Shown here piece after piece: positions 8,873-18,491 of a stretch of DNA of 64,000 nucleotides. The stretch is from positions 1,364,001 through 1,428,000 of the forward strand of contig NZ_CP125655.1 in the NCBI RefSeq assembly GCF_030053835.1. The letters run 5' to 3'. The notes beneath the pieces were generated by a model. It was not told where the DNA came from. It did no database searches and saw only the letters and a program-made list of their open reading frames with translations. This DNA comes from Cellulomonas sp. ES6 (lineage in GTDB: Bacteria; Actinomycetota; Actinomycetes; Actinomycetales; Cellulomonadaceae). Positions within the stretch are counted from its first letter, which is position 1. The number at the start of each line of letters is the position of its first letter. The translations under genes and the position numbers were made by a program.

Positions 8873-10421
8873 GCCCGCTCACGACGACGTAGAAGGTGCG
8901 CCACAGGATCATGAGGTCGAAGGCGATCGACCAGTTCTCGACGTAGCGCAGGTCGAGCTTCACGGCCTCCTCCCACGCCAGGTCCGCGCGGCCGCTGATC
9001 TGCCACAGGCCGGTGAGCCCGGGCTTGACCAGCAGGCGGCGGCGCGCCGACTCGCGGTACTGGGCGACCTCGAACGGCAGCGGCGGGCGGGGCCCGACCA
9101 GCGCCATGTCGCCCTTGACCACGTTGAACAGCTGCGGAAGCTCGTCCAGGGAGTGCTTGCGCAGGAAGTGCCCGATGCGCGTGATGCGCGGGTCGCGGTC
9201 CATCTTGAACAGCGGGCCGTCGGCCTGGTTCGCCGCGCGCAGCTCCGCGAGCCGCTCCTCGGCGTCCACCACCATGCTGCGGAACTTCAGCATGGAGAAC
9301 TCGCGGCCCTCCTTGCCGACCCGCGTCTGGCGGAACAGCACCGGACCCGGGCTCGTCACCTTCACCGCGACGGCGATGACGGCCAGGACCGGCAGCAGCG
9401 CGAGCAGCGCCCCGGCGGAGAACGCGGTGTCGAACACGCGCTTGGCGATGATGCGGGACCGGCGCGACTCGGCGGCGTTCACGTGGATCAGCGAGAGGCC
9501 CGCCGTCGGCTCGAGGGTGACGCGCGGCCCGAACACCTCGACGATGCCCGGCGCGACGACCAGCTCGGTGCGGGTGCGCTGCAGCGCCCAGGACAGCCGG
9601 CGCAGCGCCTGCCCGGACAGCTCGGACCCGGTGACGATGACGACGTCGAACTCCCCGTCCACCGCCACCTGCACGACGTCGGAGACCGACCCGAGCACCG
9701 GCACCCCGAGGGGCGGCAGCGGCCCGTCGAACGACGGCACGCACACCCCGGCGATGTGGTACCCGTACTGAGGCAGCCCGCGCAGGTCGTCCACGACCTG
9801 GGTGATCGACGAGGCGTCCCCCACCACCAGCGTGCGGCGCATCGACTCCCCGGCGGCGCGGCGGCGGTGCAGCGCGCGGCGGGCGACGTGCCGGGCGGTG
9901 ATGAGCACCAGCACCACGAGGGGCAGCGCGAAGAACACGATCGTGCGGGGCACGTCGACGTCCAGGCCGACCGCGAGCAGCGCGAGGCTCGCCGCGCTCA
10001 GCACGCCGCCGCGGATCACCGCCTCGAACTCCAGGTGGCCGTCGCCGATCACCTGGCGGTCGTACCCGCGCTCGACGGCGACCATCGCGATGAACAGCAC
10101 GCCGATCATCAGGCCCCAGGACAGCTGGAGCAGCGACACCCCGTGCATGAGGAACAGCAGCAGCGTCGGGATGCAGGTGGCGAGCACCACGTCCCGGGCC
10201 AGGGTCTCGACCTGGTAGGTCGCGTGCTGGCTGCGCCACCCGGACGGGGCGGCGGTGCCGAGGGGCTCGTGGAACGGCCGCTCGGAGGCCCAGGAGAGCC
10301 GTGGTCCGCGGGCGGCGCGCCGGCGTTCGGCGGCGTCGTGCTCCGTCGAGGGTCCGGCCTCCGGCGCCGCGACGGCGCGCTCGGCGGAGCGCGACACGTC
10401 GTGATCGTCGAGCAGGCTCAT
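8859..10421 (-). CDS. Polyprenyl glycosylphosphotransferase (priming enzyme)
   Basis: 520 residues, organised as in WbaP/WcaJ-type enzymes: an unstructured N-terminus (1-65), four or five membrane segments (70-180), a Rossmann-like CoA-binding-type domain (about 195-300, RTLVVGDASSITQVVDDL), a further TM near 335, and the bacterial sugar-transferase domain from KRVFDTAFSAGALL with the motifs SPGPVLFRQTRVG, MLKFRSM, HSLDELPQLFNVVKGDM and KPGLTGLWQISGR. It loads the first sugar-1-phosphate onto undecaprenyl phosphate, starting the repeat unit. It is the first gene of the minus-strand operon and has a GGGGGGA ribosome site 8 nt before the ATG. Sugar identity (glucose, galactose or other) is not readable. 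Confidence 0.93.
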   Translation of the reverse strand: MSLLDDHDVSRSAERAVAAPEAGPSTEHDAAERRRAARGPRLSWASERPFHEPLGTAAPSGWRSQHATYQVETLARDVVLATCIPTLLLFLMHGVSLLQLSWGLMIGVLFIAMVAVERGYDRQVIGDGHLEFEAVIRGGVLSAASLALLAVGLDVDVPRTIVFFALPLVVLVLITARHVARRALHRRRAAGESMRRTLVVGDASSITQVVDDLRGLPQYGYHIAGVCVPSFDGPLPPLGVPVLGSVSDVVQVAVDGEFDVVIVTGSELSGQALRRLSWALQRTRTELVVAPGIVEVFGPRVTLEPTAGLSLIHVNAAESRRSRIIAKRVFDTAFSAGALLALLPVLAVIAVAVKVTSPGPVLFRQTRVGKEGREFSMLKFRSMVVDAEERLAELRAANQADGPLFKMDRDPRITRIGHFLRKHSLDELPQLFNVVKGDMALVGPRPPLPFEVAQYRESARRRLLVKPGLTGLWQISGRADLAWEEAVKLDLRYVENWSIAFDLMILWRTFYVVVSGHGGR

Positions 10422-10799
10422 GTCAGGGTCCCCCCGGGCGGCGTTGGTGTGACTTGAGGCTATATCAGCGGGTTTGTCCCGGTCCGCCCTATCTGTCCGT
10501 TTTCACCCCTTTCGCACCCGTATGGGCGATCCGCCTCGCGCTGACCTGCGACGACACCCGCGCTGGACGCGCTCCCACCCCCGGCGTCACCCGGATGCCG
10601 CACCCGGCCCCCGGCCTGCGACAACACCCCTCCCGCGCCGACCTCCGCCCCACCCGCCGCCGCCCCACCCGCCGGCACCGCACCCCGGACGCACCCCGGA
10701 CGCACCGCGAGGTCGTCACCCCAGGCCGAGGTCGTCACGTCGGCGTGACGACCTCGGCCCGAGGTGACGACCTCGAGCGGACTGCTGCGCGCGACCCGG
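10422..10799. other. Intergenic region: glycan-operon promoter and palindromic repeat
   Basis: 378 bp with no gene. The half nearest the priming glycosyltransferase (about 10447-10520) is unusually AT-rich for this genome and holds a TATA-like run at 10461-10466 on the minus strand, the best place for the glycan-operon promoter, though no clear -35 is seen. The middle is C-rich with short CACCCCGGACG repeats. The end holds the nested palindrome described separately. Confidence 0.5.
10708..10775. repeat. Dispersed nested palindrome, copy 1
   Basis: Two direct GAGGTCGTCA units with 19-bp period are followed by two inverted TGACGACCTC units with 19-bp period. The inner perfect stem is 16 bp (10724-10739 with 10744-10759, 4-nt loop); the outer stem is 13 bp (10708-10720 with 10763-10775). 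It lies 24 bp beyond the pth stop, so it could terminate that transcript. Related copies are at 35339 and 61540. Confidence 0.85.
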
Positions 10800-11420
10800 T
10801 CAGCGGGTGCGGGTGTGGAACCGGAGCTGCGCGCGCTCCAGGCCCTCCGTGACCACCAGCTCGACGGCGTCCGCGGCGTCGTCGAGCAGGAGCGGCAGCT
10901 CCTTCTGCTCCGGCTTCGCGAAGTCGCGCAGCACGAAGTCCGCCGCGTCCATCCGCCCCGGCGGCCGGCCGATGCCGACCCGCACCCGCAGGTAGTCCTT
11001 CGTGCCGAGCGCCTTCGACGTGTCCCGCAGGCCGTTGTGGCCGCCCTCGCCGCCGCCCAGCTTCAGCTTGATCTCGCCGAACGGGATGTCGAGCTCGTCG
11101 TGCACCAGCACCACCCGGTCCGGCGGCACGTCGTAGTACCGCGCGAGCGCGGCGACCGGCCCGCCCGAGGTGTTCATGAACGTGGTCGGCTTCGCCAGGA
11201 CGGCCCGCGGACCGGGCGCTCCCCCGGGCAGCGTGCCGATGCGCACCTCCGCCGTCGCCGCCTGCGGGCGCCGGGACAGCACGCCGCCCTTCGACCCGAA
11301 CGACGCGCCCGCGCGCCGCGCGAGCTCGTCGAGCACCATCTGCCCGACGTTGTGCCGGTTGCCGGCGTACTGCGGACCCGGGTTCCCGAGGCCGACCACC
11401 AGCCAGCGCCCCTCGCTCAT
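10800..11420 (-). CDS. pth: Peptidyl-tRNA hydrolase
   Basis: 206 residues, normal for bacterial Pth. It releases peptides from prematurely dropped peptidyl-tRNAs in the cytoplasm. Diagnostic motifs are [21 protein letters not shown] at the N-terminus (with the catalytic His in the NRHNVG motif), [11 protein letters not shown], and [11 protein letters not shown] followed by [13 protein letters not shown] at 11420 is chosen over the upstream ATG at 11486 because homology starts with [11 protein letters not shown] and an AGGGAG ribosome site lies about 10 nt before it. It is downstream of rplY (133-bp gap), the usual actinobacterial order. Confidence 0.97.
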   Translation of the reverse strand: MSEGRWLVVGLGNPGPQYAGNRHNVGQMVLDELARRAGASFGSKGGVLSRRPQAATAEVRIGTLPGGAPGPRAVLAKPTTFMNTSGGPVAALARYYDVPPDRVVLVHDELDIPFGEIKLKLGGGEGGHNGLRDTSKALGTKDYLRVRVGIGRPPGRMDAADFVLRDFAKPEQKELPLLLDDAADAVELVVTEGLERAQLRFHTRTR

Positions 11421-11553
11421 CGCGACGCCACTCCCTCTCGTCGTCACGGGCACCCGCGGGTGCCCCGCATGCCGGACGCCCGGCACCGTCGCACGGTACC
11501 GGGCGTCCCCAGCGTGGTCGGCGCGCTCCCCGCACGGGGGCGCGCCGGGCGGA

Positions 11554-12147
11554 TCACTCCGCGGCGGCCTCGGCGGCCTCGGCCTCGTCCGCGGCGCGGT
11601 CCTCGGCGGAGACGGTCGGGACGGTGACGGTCACGATGACCTGCTCCGCGTCGCCCTCGAGCACGGAGCCCGCCGGGAGGGCCAGCTCGCCGGCGGTCAG
11701 CGCGGTGCCGGCCTCGAGGCCCTCGATGGAGACCTCGACGTGCTCCGGCAGGTGCGTGGCCTCGGCCTCGAGGGTCAGCGTCTGGGTCTCGACGATGTGG
11801 ATCGTGCCGGGGGCCGACTCGCCCACGACCGTGACCGGGACCTCGACGGTGACCTTCTCGCCGCGGCGGACGATCAGCAGGTCGACGTGCTCGATCACGT
11901 TCTTGACCGGGTCGCGCTGCACGTCCTTGGCGAGCGCCAGCGTGGCCTTGCCCTCGAGCTCGATCTCGAACAGGGCGTTCGCCTGCTTGACGGCGAGCAT
12001 GGTCTCGTGACCCGGCAGCGCGACGTGCACCGGCTCGGTGCCGTGCCCGTAGAGGACGGCGGGGATCTGGTGGGCACGGCGCAGGCGGCGCGCGGCGCCC
12101 TTGCCGAACTCGGTACGGGTGGTGGCGACGAGCTTGACCTCGGACAC
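11554..12147 (-). CDS. rplY: Large-subunit ribosomal protein bL25, CTC/TL5 form
   Basis: 197 residues: an N-terminal 5S-rRNA-binding L25 domain ([19 protein letters not shown], then VLYGHG) and a C-terminal beta-barrel domain of the longer general-stress (CTC) form, ending in an acidic Ala/Glu tail. It binds 5S rRNA in the 50S subunit. The start is taken as GTG at 12147 because a GGGAG ribosome site lies 5 nt upstream; a TTG four codons earlier (12159) would place that site inside the gene. Neighbours prs and pth match the conserved actinobacterial cluster. Confidence 0.95.
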   Translation of the reverse strand: MSEVKLVATTRTEFGKGAARRLRRAHQIPAVLYGHGTEPVHVALPGHETMLAVKQANALFEIELEGKATLALAKDVQRDPVKNVIEHVDLLIVRRGEKVTVEVPVTVVGESAPGTIHIVETQTLTLEAEATHLPEHVEVSIEGLEAGTALTAGELALPAGSVLEGDAEQVIVTVTVPTVSAEDRAADEAEAAEAAAE

Positions 12148-12152
12148 GGTGA

Positions 12153-12157
12153 CTCCC
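12153..12157 (-). promoter_or_regulatory. Ribosome binding site deciding the rplY start
   Basis: GGGAG on the minus strand, 5 nt before GTG at 12147. It overlaps the alternative TTG start at 12159 and so argues against it. Confidence 0.7.
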
Positions 12158-12480
12158 AAGAAGCAGAGGATGACGGGCGAGACGGTGTGGTGGCCTCGAC
12201 GCGGGACGCTGGACGGGCACGCGGAGGCGGACCACCCAGTCGATCACGGAGATCGGTGGTCTCGATCCGACGCGGTCCGCGCGGCCGTGTCCACGGCACC
12301 CGGGGGGTGCGGGACGCGCCGTCCGCCGGACCGCCGACGGGTCGTGGAGCGACCGTCCGACGTCCCTCGCCGAGGCAACCCCCCGATCCTACCCGCGTCC
12401 CACCCTGCGGGACGAATCCGCCCCCACGGACCGCGCGCCCCGCGGCCCGCACGCACCCGGGTCCGCCCCCGCGCCCGCGC

Positions 12481-12620
12481 ACGCGCCGCGCCCTCCGCCC
12501 GCACCCGCGCACGCGCCGCGCCCTCCGCCCGCACCCGCACCCGCGCCGCGCCCTCCGCCCGCACCCGCACCCGCGCCGCGCCCTCCGCCCGCACCCGCAC
12601 CCGCGCCGCGCCCTCCGCCC
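12481..12620. repeat. 30-bp tandem repeat, 4.7 copies
   Basis: Copies begin at 12481, 12511, 12541, 12571 and 12601 (the last cut at 20 bp). Copies 3 and 4 are identical and the others differ at one or two positions. The unit is C-rich on the plus strand (core CGCGCCGCGCCCTCCGCCC). There are no spacers, so it is not CRISPR. Confidence 0.9.
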
Positions 12621-12642
12621 GCGCGCAGCCCGCGTCGAGAAG

Positions 12643-12686
12643 CCAGGACACGCCCGGGATCACGACGCCCGGCCGGCGTGTCCTGG
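12643..12686. repeat. Perfect 12-bp inverted repeat with 20-nt loop
   Basis: CCAGGACACGCC (12643-12654) pairs with GGCGTGTCCTGG (12675-12686). Imperfect pairing continues outwards through GTCGAGA/TCTCGGC, and an inner CGGG/CCCG stem can form. It lies about 100 bp 3' of prs and may act as its terminator; there is no T-run. Confidence 0.75.
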
Positions 12687-12783
12687 ACTCTCGGCGTCGC
12701 AGGGTGCGAGGGGTGCGTGCGCGGGGAGGGTGCGTGCGAGGGGAGGGTGCGTGCGCGGAGGGCGCGCGGGGTCGTGCTGGGGG

Positions 12784-13767
12784 TCAGGACTGGCCGTCGA
12801 AGAGGCTCGTGACCGAGCCGTCGTCGAAGACCTCGCGGATCGCGCGCGCGATGAGCGGCGCGATGGACAGCACGGTCAGGTTCTCGAACCGGTGCTCGTC
12901 GGGGATCGGAAGCGTGTCGGTGACGATGACCTCGCGCGCCCCGCACTGCTGGAGGCGGTCGGTGGCCGGGTCGGACAGCACGCCGTGGGTCGCGGCGACG
13001 ATGACGTCCTTCGCCCCCGCCTCCTTGAGCACGCGCACCGCCCCGGTGATCGTGCCGGCGGTGTCGATGAGGTCGTCGACCAGCACGCAGGTCCGGCCCT
13101 CGACGTCGCCGACCACGCGGTTCGCGACCGTCTTGTTGGGCTGCCGGATGTCGCGGGACTTGTGCACGAACGCCAGCGGCCCGCCGCCGAGCTTCTGCGC
13201 CCACAGCTCGGCGACGCGGATGCGACCGGCGTCCGGGGACACGACGGTGACGTTCTGCACGTCGACCCGGGTCCGCACGTACTCGGTGAGGATCGGCATC
13301 GCCCACAGGTGGTCGACCGGGCCGTCGAAGAAGCCCTGGATCTGCGCGGCGTGCAGGTCGACGCTCATCAGCCGGTCGGCGCCCGCGGTCTTGAACAGGT
13401 CCGACACCAGGCGGGCCGAGATCGGCTCGCGGCCGCGGTGCTTCTTGTCCTGCCGGGCGTAGCCGTAGAACGGGGCGATCACGGTGATCGTCTTGGCCGA
13501 GGCCCGCTTGAGCGCGTCGACCATGAGGAACTGCTCCATCAGCCACTGGTTGATGGGCGCCGCGTGGCTCTGCAGCACGAACACGTCCGCGCCGCGCACC
13601 GACTCGGCGAACCGCACGTAGATCTCGCCGTTCGCGAAGTCGTACGCGGTGGTGGGCAGCAGGTCGATGTCGAGGCTCTGCGCCACGGCCGCGGCCAGGT
13701 CGGGGTGCGCGCGACCCGAGACCAGGACGAGCCGCTTCTCACCGTCCTGCGAGACGATCCCGGTCAT
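12784..13767 (-). CDS. prs: Ribose-phosphate pyrophosphokinase
   Basis: 327 residues, full length. It makes PRPP from ribose-5-phosphate and ATP for nucleotide, His and Trp synthesis. Visible motifs are [16 protein letters not shown], the flexible loop [31 protein letters not shown], and the PRPP loop [13 protein letters not shown]. The ATG start overlaps the glmU stop (ATGA at 13764-13767), so it is translationally coupled to glmU, as in most actinobacteria. Confidence 0.97.
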   Translation of the reverse strand: MTGIVSQDGEKRLVLVSGRAHPDLAAAVAQSLDIDLLPTTAYDFANGEIYVRFAESVRGADVFVLQSHAAPINQWLMEQFLMVDALKRASAKTITVIAPFYGYARQDKKHRGREPISARLVSDLFKTAGADRLMSVDLHAAQIQGFFDGPVDHLWAMPILTEYVRTRVDVQNVTVVSPDAGRIRVAELWAQKLGGGPLAFVHKSRDIRQPNKTVANRVVGDVEGRTCVLVDDLIDTAGTITGAVRVLKEAGAKDVIVAATHGVLSDPATDRLQQCGAREVIVTDTLPIPDEHRFENLTVLSIAPLIARAIREVFDDGSVTSLFDGQS

Positions 13768-15422
13768 CGTGCGGTGTCCTCCGTGCTGGGCTGGGCGTCG
13801 GGCAGCGGGGCCGGGTGGTCCGGCAGGTGCGGGGGCGGCGTGGAGTAGACCCCCGAGCCGGCAGCGCGGCCGGCGCGCTCACGCTCGGCGCGCGCCTGGG
13901 GCGAGAGCTGGTCGTCCTCGCCGCGGGCGCGGGCGGCGGCCTCGGCGGCGGGGGTGCCGGCGCGGGACCGGGAGACCCAGCCCTCGATGTTCCGCTGGGC
14001 GCCGGCGCTCACGGCGAGCGCACCCGGCGGGACGTCGTGCCGGATGACCGAGCCGGCACCGGTGTAGGCGCCGTCGCCCACGGTCACCGGGGCGACGAAC
14101 ATGTTGTCCGAGCCGGTGCGGGCGTACGAGCCGATCGTCGTGCGGTGCTTGCGCACCCCGTCGTAGTTGACGAACACCGACGCCGCGCCGATGTTCGTCT
14201 CCTCGCCGATGGTCGCGTCGCCCACGTACGACAGGTGCGGCACCTTGGAGCCGGCGCCGATCTCCGCGTTCTTCGTCTCGACGAACGTGCCGATCTTGCC
14301 GCGCTCGCCGAGCACGGTGCCGGGCCGCAGGTAGGCGAACGGGCCGACGGTCGCGCCCTCGCCGATCACCGCGAGCGACCCGTGGGTCCGCACGACGGTC
14401 GCGCCGGCGTGCACCTCGACGTCCGTCAGGGTGGTGTCCGGGCCGATCGTGGCGCCGGAGGCGACCGACGTCGCGCCGTGCAGCTGGGTGCCGGGCAGCA
14501 GGGTGACGTCCTGCGCGAGCTCGACGTCGACGTCCACCCAGGTGGTCGCGGGGTCCACGACCGTCACGCCGGCGCGCATCCAGTCGTCCAGGACGCGGCG
14601 GTTCAGCTCGGCGCGCAGCACCGCGAGCTGCGCCCGGTCGTTGACGCCCTCGACGAGCACCGGGTCGTCCGTGCGCAGCGCGCGCACCCGGCCGCCGTCG
14701 GCCCGCGCGATCGCCAGCACGTCCGTCAGGTAGACCTCGCCCTGCGCGTTGTCGCGCCCGAGCCGGCCGAACGCCCCGCGGAGCACCGCGGCGTCGAACA
14801 CGTAGACCGACGAGTTGATCTCGGCGATCGCGCGCTGCTCGTCGGTCGCGTCCTTCTCCTCGACGATGCCGAGCACGTCGCCCGCGTCGGCCGGGTCCTG
14901 CGAGCGCAGGATGCGCCCGTACCCGGTCGGGTCGGCGACCTCGGTGGTCAGCACGGTCACGGCGTTGCCGTCCGCGGCGTGCGCGGCGAGCAGCTCGGCC
15001 AGCGTCCCGCCGTCGAGCAGCGGGATGTCCCCCGCCAGCACCACGACCGGGCCCTCGACGAGCACGCCCGCGGCGGAGCCGGGCACGCCCGGGCCGTCCC
15101 CGGCGGACGCGGCCTCGGCCTGCGCGGCGGCGTCGAGCACCGCGAGCGCGCACTGCACGGCGCGGCCGGTGCCCGGCACGTCGTCCTGGTCGGCGACCAG
15201 GACCTGGGGCATGAGCTCGCGGGCGTGCGCGGCCACCTGGTCGCGCTCGTGCCGGACGACGACCGCCGTCCGGCGGGGCTCGAGCGCCTGGGCCGCGGCG
15301 AGCGCGTGCCCGAGCATCGAGCGGCCCGCGAGGGTGTGCAGGACCTTGGGTGTGGCCGAACGCATCCGGGTGCCCTCACCTGCGGCGAGGACGACGACCG
15401 CAGCGGGGCGGGGGGTGGTCAC
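13764..15422 (-). CDS. glmU: Bifunctional GlcNAc-1-P uridyltransferase/GlcN-1-P acetyltransferase
   Basis: 552 residues. The N-terminal pyrophosphorylase domain starts [21 protein letters not shown], the signature of the family; the C-terminal half is a left-handed beta-helix acetyltransferase ([49 protein letters not shown]). It produces UDP-GlcNAc for peptidoglycan and wall polymers. About 65 extra C-terminal residues (Ala/Arg/Pro-rich, ending STEDTAR) go beyond the catalytic core, as in other actinobacterial GlmU. The GTG at 15422 with GGGAG about 10 nt upstream is the start; the much longer open frame to 15884 is rejected as it runs through the upstream intergenic hairpin. Confidence 0.96.
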   Translation of the reverse strand: MTTPRPAAVVVLAAGEGTRMRSATPKVLHTLAGRSMLGHALAAAQALEPRRTAVVVRHERDQVAAHARELMPQVLVADQDDVPGTGRAVQCALAVLDAAAQAEAASAGDGPGVPGSAAGVLVEGPVVVLAGDIPLLDGGTLAELLAAHAADGNAVTVLTTEVADPTGYGRILRSQDPADAGDVLGIVEEKDATDEQRAIAEINSSVYVFDAAVLRGAFGRLGRDNAQGEVYLTDVLAIARADGGRVRALRTDDPVLVEGVNDRAQLAVLRAELNRRVLDDWMRAGVTVVDPATTWVDVDVELAQDVTLLPGTQLHGATSVASGATIGPDTTLTDVEVHAGATVVRTHGSLAVIGEGATVGPFAYLRPGTVLGERGKIGTFVETKNAEIGAGSKVPHLSYVGDATIGEETNIGAASVFVNYDGVRKHRTTIGSYARTGSDNMFVAPVTVGDGAYTGAGSVIRHDVPPGALAVSAGAQRNIEGWVSRSRAGTPAAEAAARARGEDDQLSPQARAERERAGRAAGSGVYSTPPPHLPDHPAPLPDAQPSTEDTAR

Positions 15423-15653
15423 CTGTGGGTGCTCCCTGTCGAGAGGTCTGCCCGGACGAACGCGGGGGCGCGGCCGGGCGGGGACGTCGTGCTCCCGCAC
15501 TCTACCGCCGTCGCGGCGACCCCCGGCGCGCGTCCGCCGACTCCCCGCACGTGCGCGACCACCCCGGACCCGTGCGCACCGGCCGCCGCAGCGGTCGTCC
15601 CGGCGTGCCGGGCGCGCGGCGGTCGGCGGCGCGCGGGGGGTGTGCGGGCGGGT

Positions 15654-15705
15654 GTGCGGGAGGGACGCGGGCACACCCCTCCGCACGCCCGCGTCCCTCC
15701 CGCAC
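15654..15705 (-). terminator. Strong hairpin terminator of the LAXTG protein gene
   Basis: Perfect 18-bp inverted repeat: 15654-15671 pairs with 15688-15705 around a 16-nt loop. It begins 10 bp past the stop of the minus-strand surface-protein gene. No T-run follows, as is common in very GC-rich actinobacteria. Confidence 0.8.
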
Positions 15706-15714
15706 GTCTGGGGG

Positions 15715-17784
15715 TCAGCCCTCGCCGCGAACCCGGCGGCGGCCACGGAGCGCGAGGAGCGCGCCGCCGGCGACCACCAGCGCCGAGGCGCACAGCAGCA
15801 CCACGCCGGCGGGGCTGCCGGTCCACGCCAGGACGCCGCTCGCCGCGCTCGGCGTGCTCGCCGTCGACGACGGAGCGGTTTCACCGGGCAGGGCCACCAC
15901 GGTCGGGTCGGGGGACGGCGCCGGGTCCGGGTCGACGGGCTGCGGGTCGACCGGCTCCGGGTCGACCGGCTCCGGGTCGACGGGCTGCGGGTCGACGGGC
16001 TCCGGGTCGACCGGTTCGGGGTCCGCCGCGACGAAGCTCACGCGCACCGTGCCGACCTCGGTGCCGCCGACGGACGCGCGGACCGTCGCGACTCCCGGCT
16101 CCACGGACCGGAGCCCGACCGTGATGGTGCCGTCGCCGTGGTCGACCGGGGTGGCCAGCTCCCCGAGGTCCGTGGCGAACGTCACGTCGTCGGCAGCGTC
16201 CGCGGCCTCGACGCCACCGGCGCCGGTCGCGTCCGCAGCGGGCGCGTCCGCAGGAGGCGCGTCCGCAGGAGGCGCGTCCGCAGGAGGCGCGTCCACGGCA
16301 GGCGCGTCCACGGCAGGCACAACCGCATCAGGCGCATCCGTAGCGGGCGCATCCGTAGCAGGCGCATCCGTGGCAGGCGCACCCGTGGCGGGCGCGTCGA
16401 CCGCCGCGACCGCGGCGTCGGCCTCCACCGGATCGGGGGTGACCGCCCCCGTGGTGAGCGTGACGGTCGACACCGACACGCCGTCCGCCGCGAGCGTGCG
16501 CGGGGCGGCATCCAGCGTCGCGGTGACGGCCCGCTCCGTGACCTCGACGGTCGTCGGGGCGCCGCAGCCCTCCGGCGATCCGGCGGTGCACGCCGAGGGG
16601 TCGAGCACCGTCGGCGACGCGGCGCGCGTCACCGACGCCTCCCAGGTCCCCGCGGAGACCGCCCGCGCGGTCAGCCGGATCTGCGCCGCCTGCCCGGGCG
16701 CGAGGTCCCCGACGGTCCACGTCCCCGTCGCGGCGTCGTACGTGCCGTCACCGGACTGCGCGGTCAGCTCGAGGCCGGCCGGGATCGCGAAGTCGACGGT
16801 GGTCCCGGGCGACGCCGCGGGCCCGTCGTCGCGGACGTCGAGCGTGTAGGTCACCTCGTCGCCGACCTGGACGGAGGGCGGCTCGGCGGTCGCGCCGACC
16901 GCGAGGTCCGCGAACGGCTCGACGCGCTCGCCGACCGTCACGAACCACGCGCGGGTCACCTCGGCACCGGGCGCCACCGCGTCGGAGCGCCACAGGACGG
17001 CGGCGCTGGTGTCGACCACCGGGAGCTCGTCGCACGCCGCCGTGGTCCACTTGTCGCGAAAGCACGTCGTCGTGACGCCGTACCCGGCGGCGGCAGCGGC
17101 GACGGCGTAGTAGTTGCCACCCAGCAGAATCGGGTCGGGCGACACCGCCACGACGCTCATCGCCCCCTCCCCCTCCGTCGAGATGCAGCTCGAGGAGGTG
17201 GCGTCCATCGCCGACATCCCGAAGTCGTTCCCGGCGAAGTGGCAGTCGTACCAGTAGCCGAGCTGCACGTCCTCCGCCGACTCCCCGAGATTCGTGTAGC
17301 TGATCCGGCCCTGGATGTAGTCGTCGCCGTCGGCGTAGAGGTTCGTCGTGGTGACCCGCATGACGCCGGCCACCTCACGCGTCGTGGAGATCCAGTACGG
17401 GTCGGCCGGCGTCCCCGTGCCGCCGTGCCGCTGCTCGACGAACGTGCCCGTGCCCGCGAGCATCTCGCGCCCCGACGCCGTGGTGACCATGGGGCCGGTG
17501 TTGCCCGCGGCCGTGCCGCCCTCGCGGTCCGTCGTCCGGTAGTACGCCCCGAAGGTCGTCGAGTGCCGGGTCCAGAGCTGGCTGCGCATCGCCGCGTCGA
17601 GGTACACCCGCTGGATGCTGGTGTTCTCGACGCGGATGGCACCGTCCTCGACGCTCCCCGGCGCCGCGAGCGCCGCGCCACCCCCGGCCACGAGCCCGAG
17701 CCCGGCCAGTGCCACGGCGAGCACCCCCGCCCCGGCACGCCGCAGCCGGCCCCGGATGGTCGTCCTCGGTCGTCTGGCGTCCAC
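15715..17784 (-). CDS. Cell-wall-anchored LAXTG surface protein with DUF11-like domain
   Basis: 689 residues. It has a long signal peptide (Arg-rich n-region, hydrophobic core, AALAAPG cleavage region near residue 40), then a secreted domain of about 250 residues of unrecognised function with cysteines at YDCHFAGND and SSSCIS, a DUF11-like adhesion/stalk domain ([19 protein letters not shown]), a low-complexity stretch of DAPATDAPA and [10 protein letters not shown] repeats, a bacterial Ig-like segment, PEPVDP/PQPVDP repeats, and the sorting signal LAWTG followed by a TM helix and [13 protein letters not shown] is the class E sortase signal of actinobacteria. The GTG at 17784 is chosen for its GAGAGGA ribosome site 6 nt upstream. 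No sortase gene is nearby. Confidence 0.88.
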   Translation of the reverse strand: MDARRPRTTIRGRLRRAGAGVLAVALAGLGLVAGGGAALAAPGSVEDGAIRVENTSIQRVYLDAAMRSQLWTRHSTTFGAYYRTTDREGGTAAGNTGPMVTTASGREMLAGTGTFVEQRHGGTGTPADPYWISTTREVAGVMRVTTTNLYADGDDYIQGRISYTNLGESAEDVQLGYWYDCHFAGNDFGMSAMDATSSSCISTEGEGAMSVVAVSPDPILLGGNYYAVAAAAAGYGVTTTCFRDKWTTAACDELPVVDTSAAVLWRSDAVAPGAEVTRAWFVTVGERVEPFADLAVGATAEPPSVQVGDEVTYTLDVRDDGPAASPGTTVDFAIPAGLELTAQSGDGTYDAATGTWTVGDLAPGQAAQIRLTARAVSAGTWEASVTRAASPTVLDPSACTAGSPEGCGAPTTVEVTERAVTATLDAAPRTLAADGVSVSTVTLTTGAVTPDPVEADAAVAAVDAPATGAPATDAPATDAPATDAPDAVVPAVDAPAVDAPPADAPPADAPPADAPAADATGAGGVEAADAADDVTFATDLGELATPVDHGDGTITVGLRSVEPGVATVRASVGGTEVGTVRVSFVAADPEPVDPEPVDPQPVDPEPVDPEPVDPQPVDPDPAPSPDPTVVALPGETAPSSTASTPSAASGVLAWTGSPAGVVLLCASALVVAGGALLALRGRRRVRGEG

Positions 17785-18072
17785 GCCTGGTCCTCTCGTC
17801 GCCGCGGCGGTACCCGCGCGGGCACCGCGTCCGACGCTGGCGGCGCCGCGGCCGGACCGGGTGGGGGACCTGCGTCCTGCGTGGGTGGTCCGCCGTCGCG
17901 GCCGTGCGGGGGTCCCGCGGAGCACTCAGGCCCGTCGGCGACGCAGGTGAGTGGACCGGCGGCGTCGGTGAGGGCCGTGACCTAGGTGGCCCGCGTGCGG
18001 AGCCGGCCCCGCGCGGGGATGCTGAGGCGTAGGCCCCGGCGGTCGGCGCCGGGGCGGCTGAGGGAGGCCACG

Positions 18073-18486
18073 GTGACCCGTCCCCGCGTCGTGCAGACCG
18101 TGCTGGACACCACCGACCCGCGGGGGCTCGCGGAGTTCTACCGGGAGCTGCTCGGGCTCGAGTCCCGCCCCGGCGACGAGCCGCCGGCGCCCGGTGAGCC
18201 GGACCCGGCGGGCGACGACTGGCTGGTCCTGCGGGGCGAGGGCCTGTGGCCGCTGGCGTTCCAGAAGGTCCCCGAGCTCCCGGCCGCGACCTGGCCCGAC
18301 CCCGACGTCCCGCAGCAGCTCCACCTGGACATGACGGTGCCCGACGCGGGGACGCTCGACGCCGAGCACGAGCGGGTGCTCGGCCTGGGAGCCCGGCTGC
18401 TGCTCGACCGGCGCGACGACCCGGACGAGCCGCTGCGCGTCTACGCCGACCCGGCGGGGCACCCGTTCTGCATCTTCGTGGGCTGA
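18073..18486 (+). CDS. VOC superfamily (glyoxalase-like) protein
   Basis: 137 residues with two beta-alpha-beta-beta-beta modules: VVQTVLDTTDPRGLAEFYREL in the first and DMTVPDAGTLDAEHERVLGLGA in the second, ending with DPAGHPFCIFVG, the classic closing strand of VOC proteins. The likely metal ligands are a His (LHLD) and a late acidic residue, but the set is incomplete, so catalysis is uncertain; many such proteins bind small ligands or confer resistance. The GTG at 18073 has AGGGAGG upstream. It converges with the licT-like gene, with 5 bp between stops. Confidence 0.85.
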   Translation: MTRPRVVQTVLDTTDPRGLAEFYRELLGLESRPGDEPPAPGEPDPAGDDWLVLRGEGLWPLAFQKVPELPAATWPDPDVPQQLHLDMTVPDAGTLDAEHERVLGLGARLLLDRRDDPDEPLRVYADPAGHPFCIFVG

Positions 18487-18491
18487 GCCCG

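Larger units (their letters stand above)
12148..12783. other. 636-bp intergenic region rich in repeats
   Basis: No convincing gene. It contains the rplY upstream region, a 30-bp tandem array (12481-12620), a 12-bp inverted repeat (12643-12686), and a G-rich stretch at 12703-12770 with three GGGTGCGTGCG-type direct repeats just 3' of prs. Open frames here translate to monotonous Arg/Ala peptides and are discounted. Confidence 0.6.

Noticed and set aside
12481..12620. CRISPR array
   Set aside because: Repeats are contiguous with no spacers, and no cas genes are present.
12244..12663. Open frame encoding repeated AEGAARVRVR units in the prs-rplY gap
   Set aside because: It is simply the 30-bp GC-rich tandem repeat read in an open frame; no ribosome site, no recognisable fold.
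17926..18072. Longer start for the VOC protein at 17986
   Set aside because: The extra 29 residues are Arg-rich and unconserved, and a good ribosome site precedes GTG 18073.
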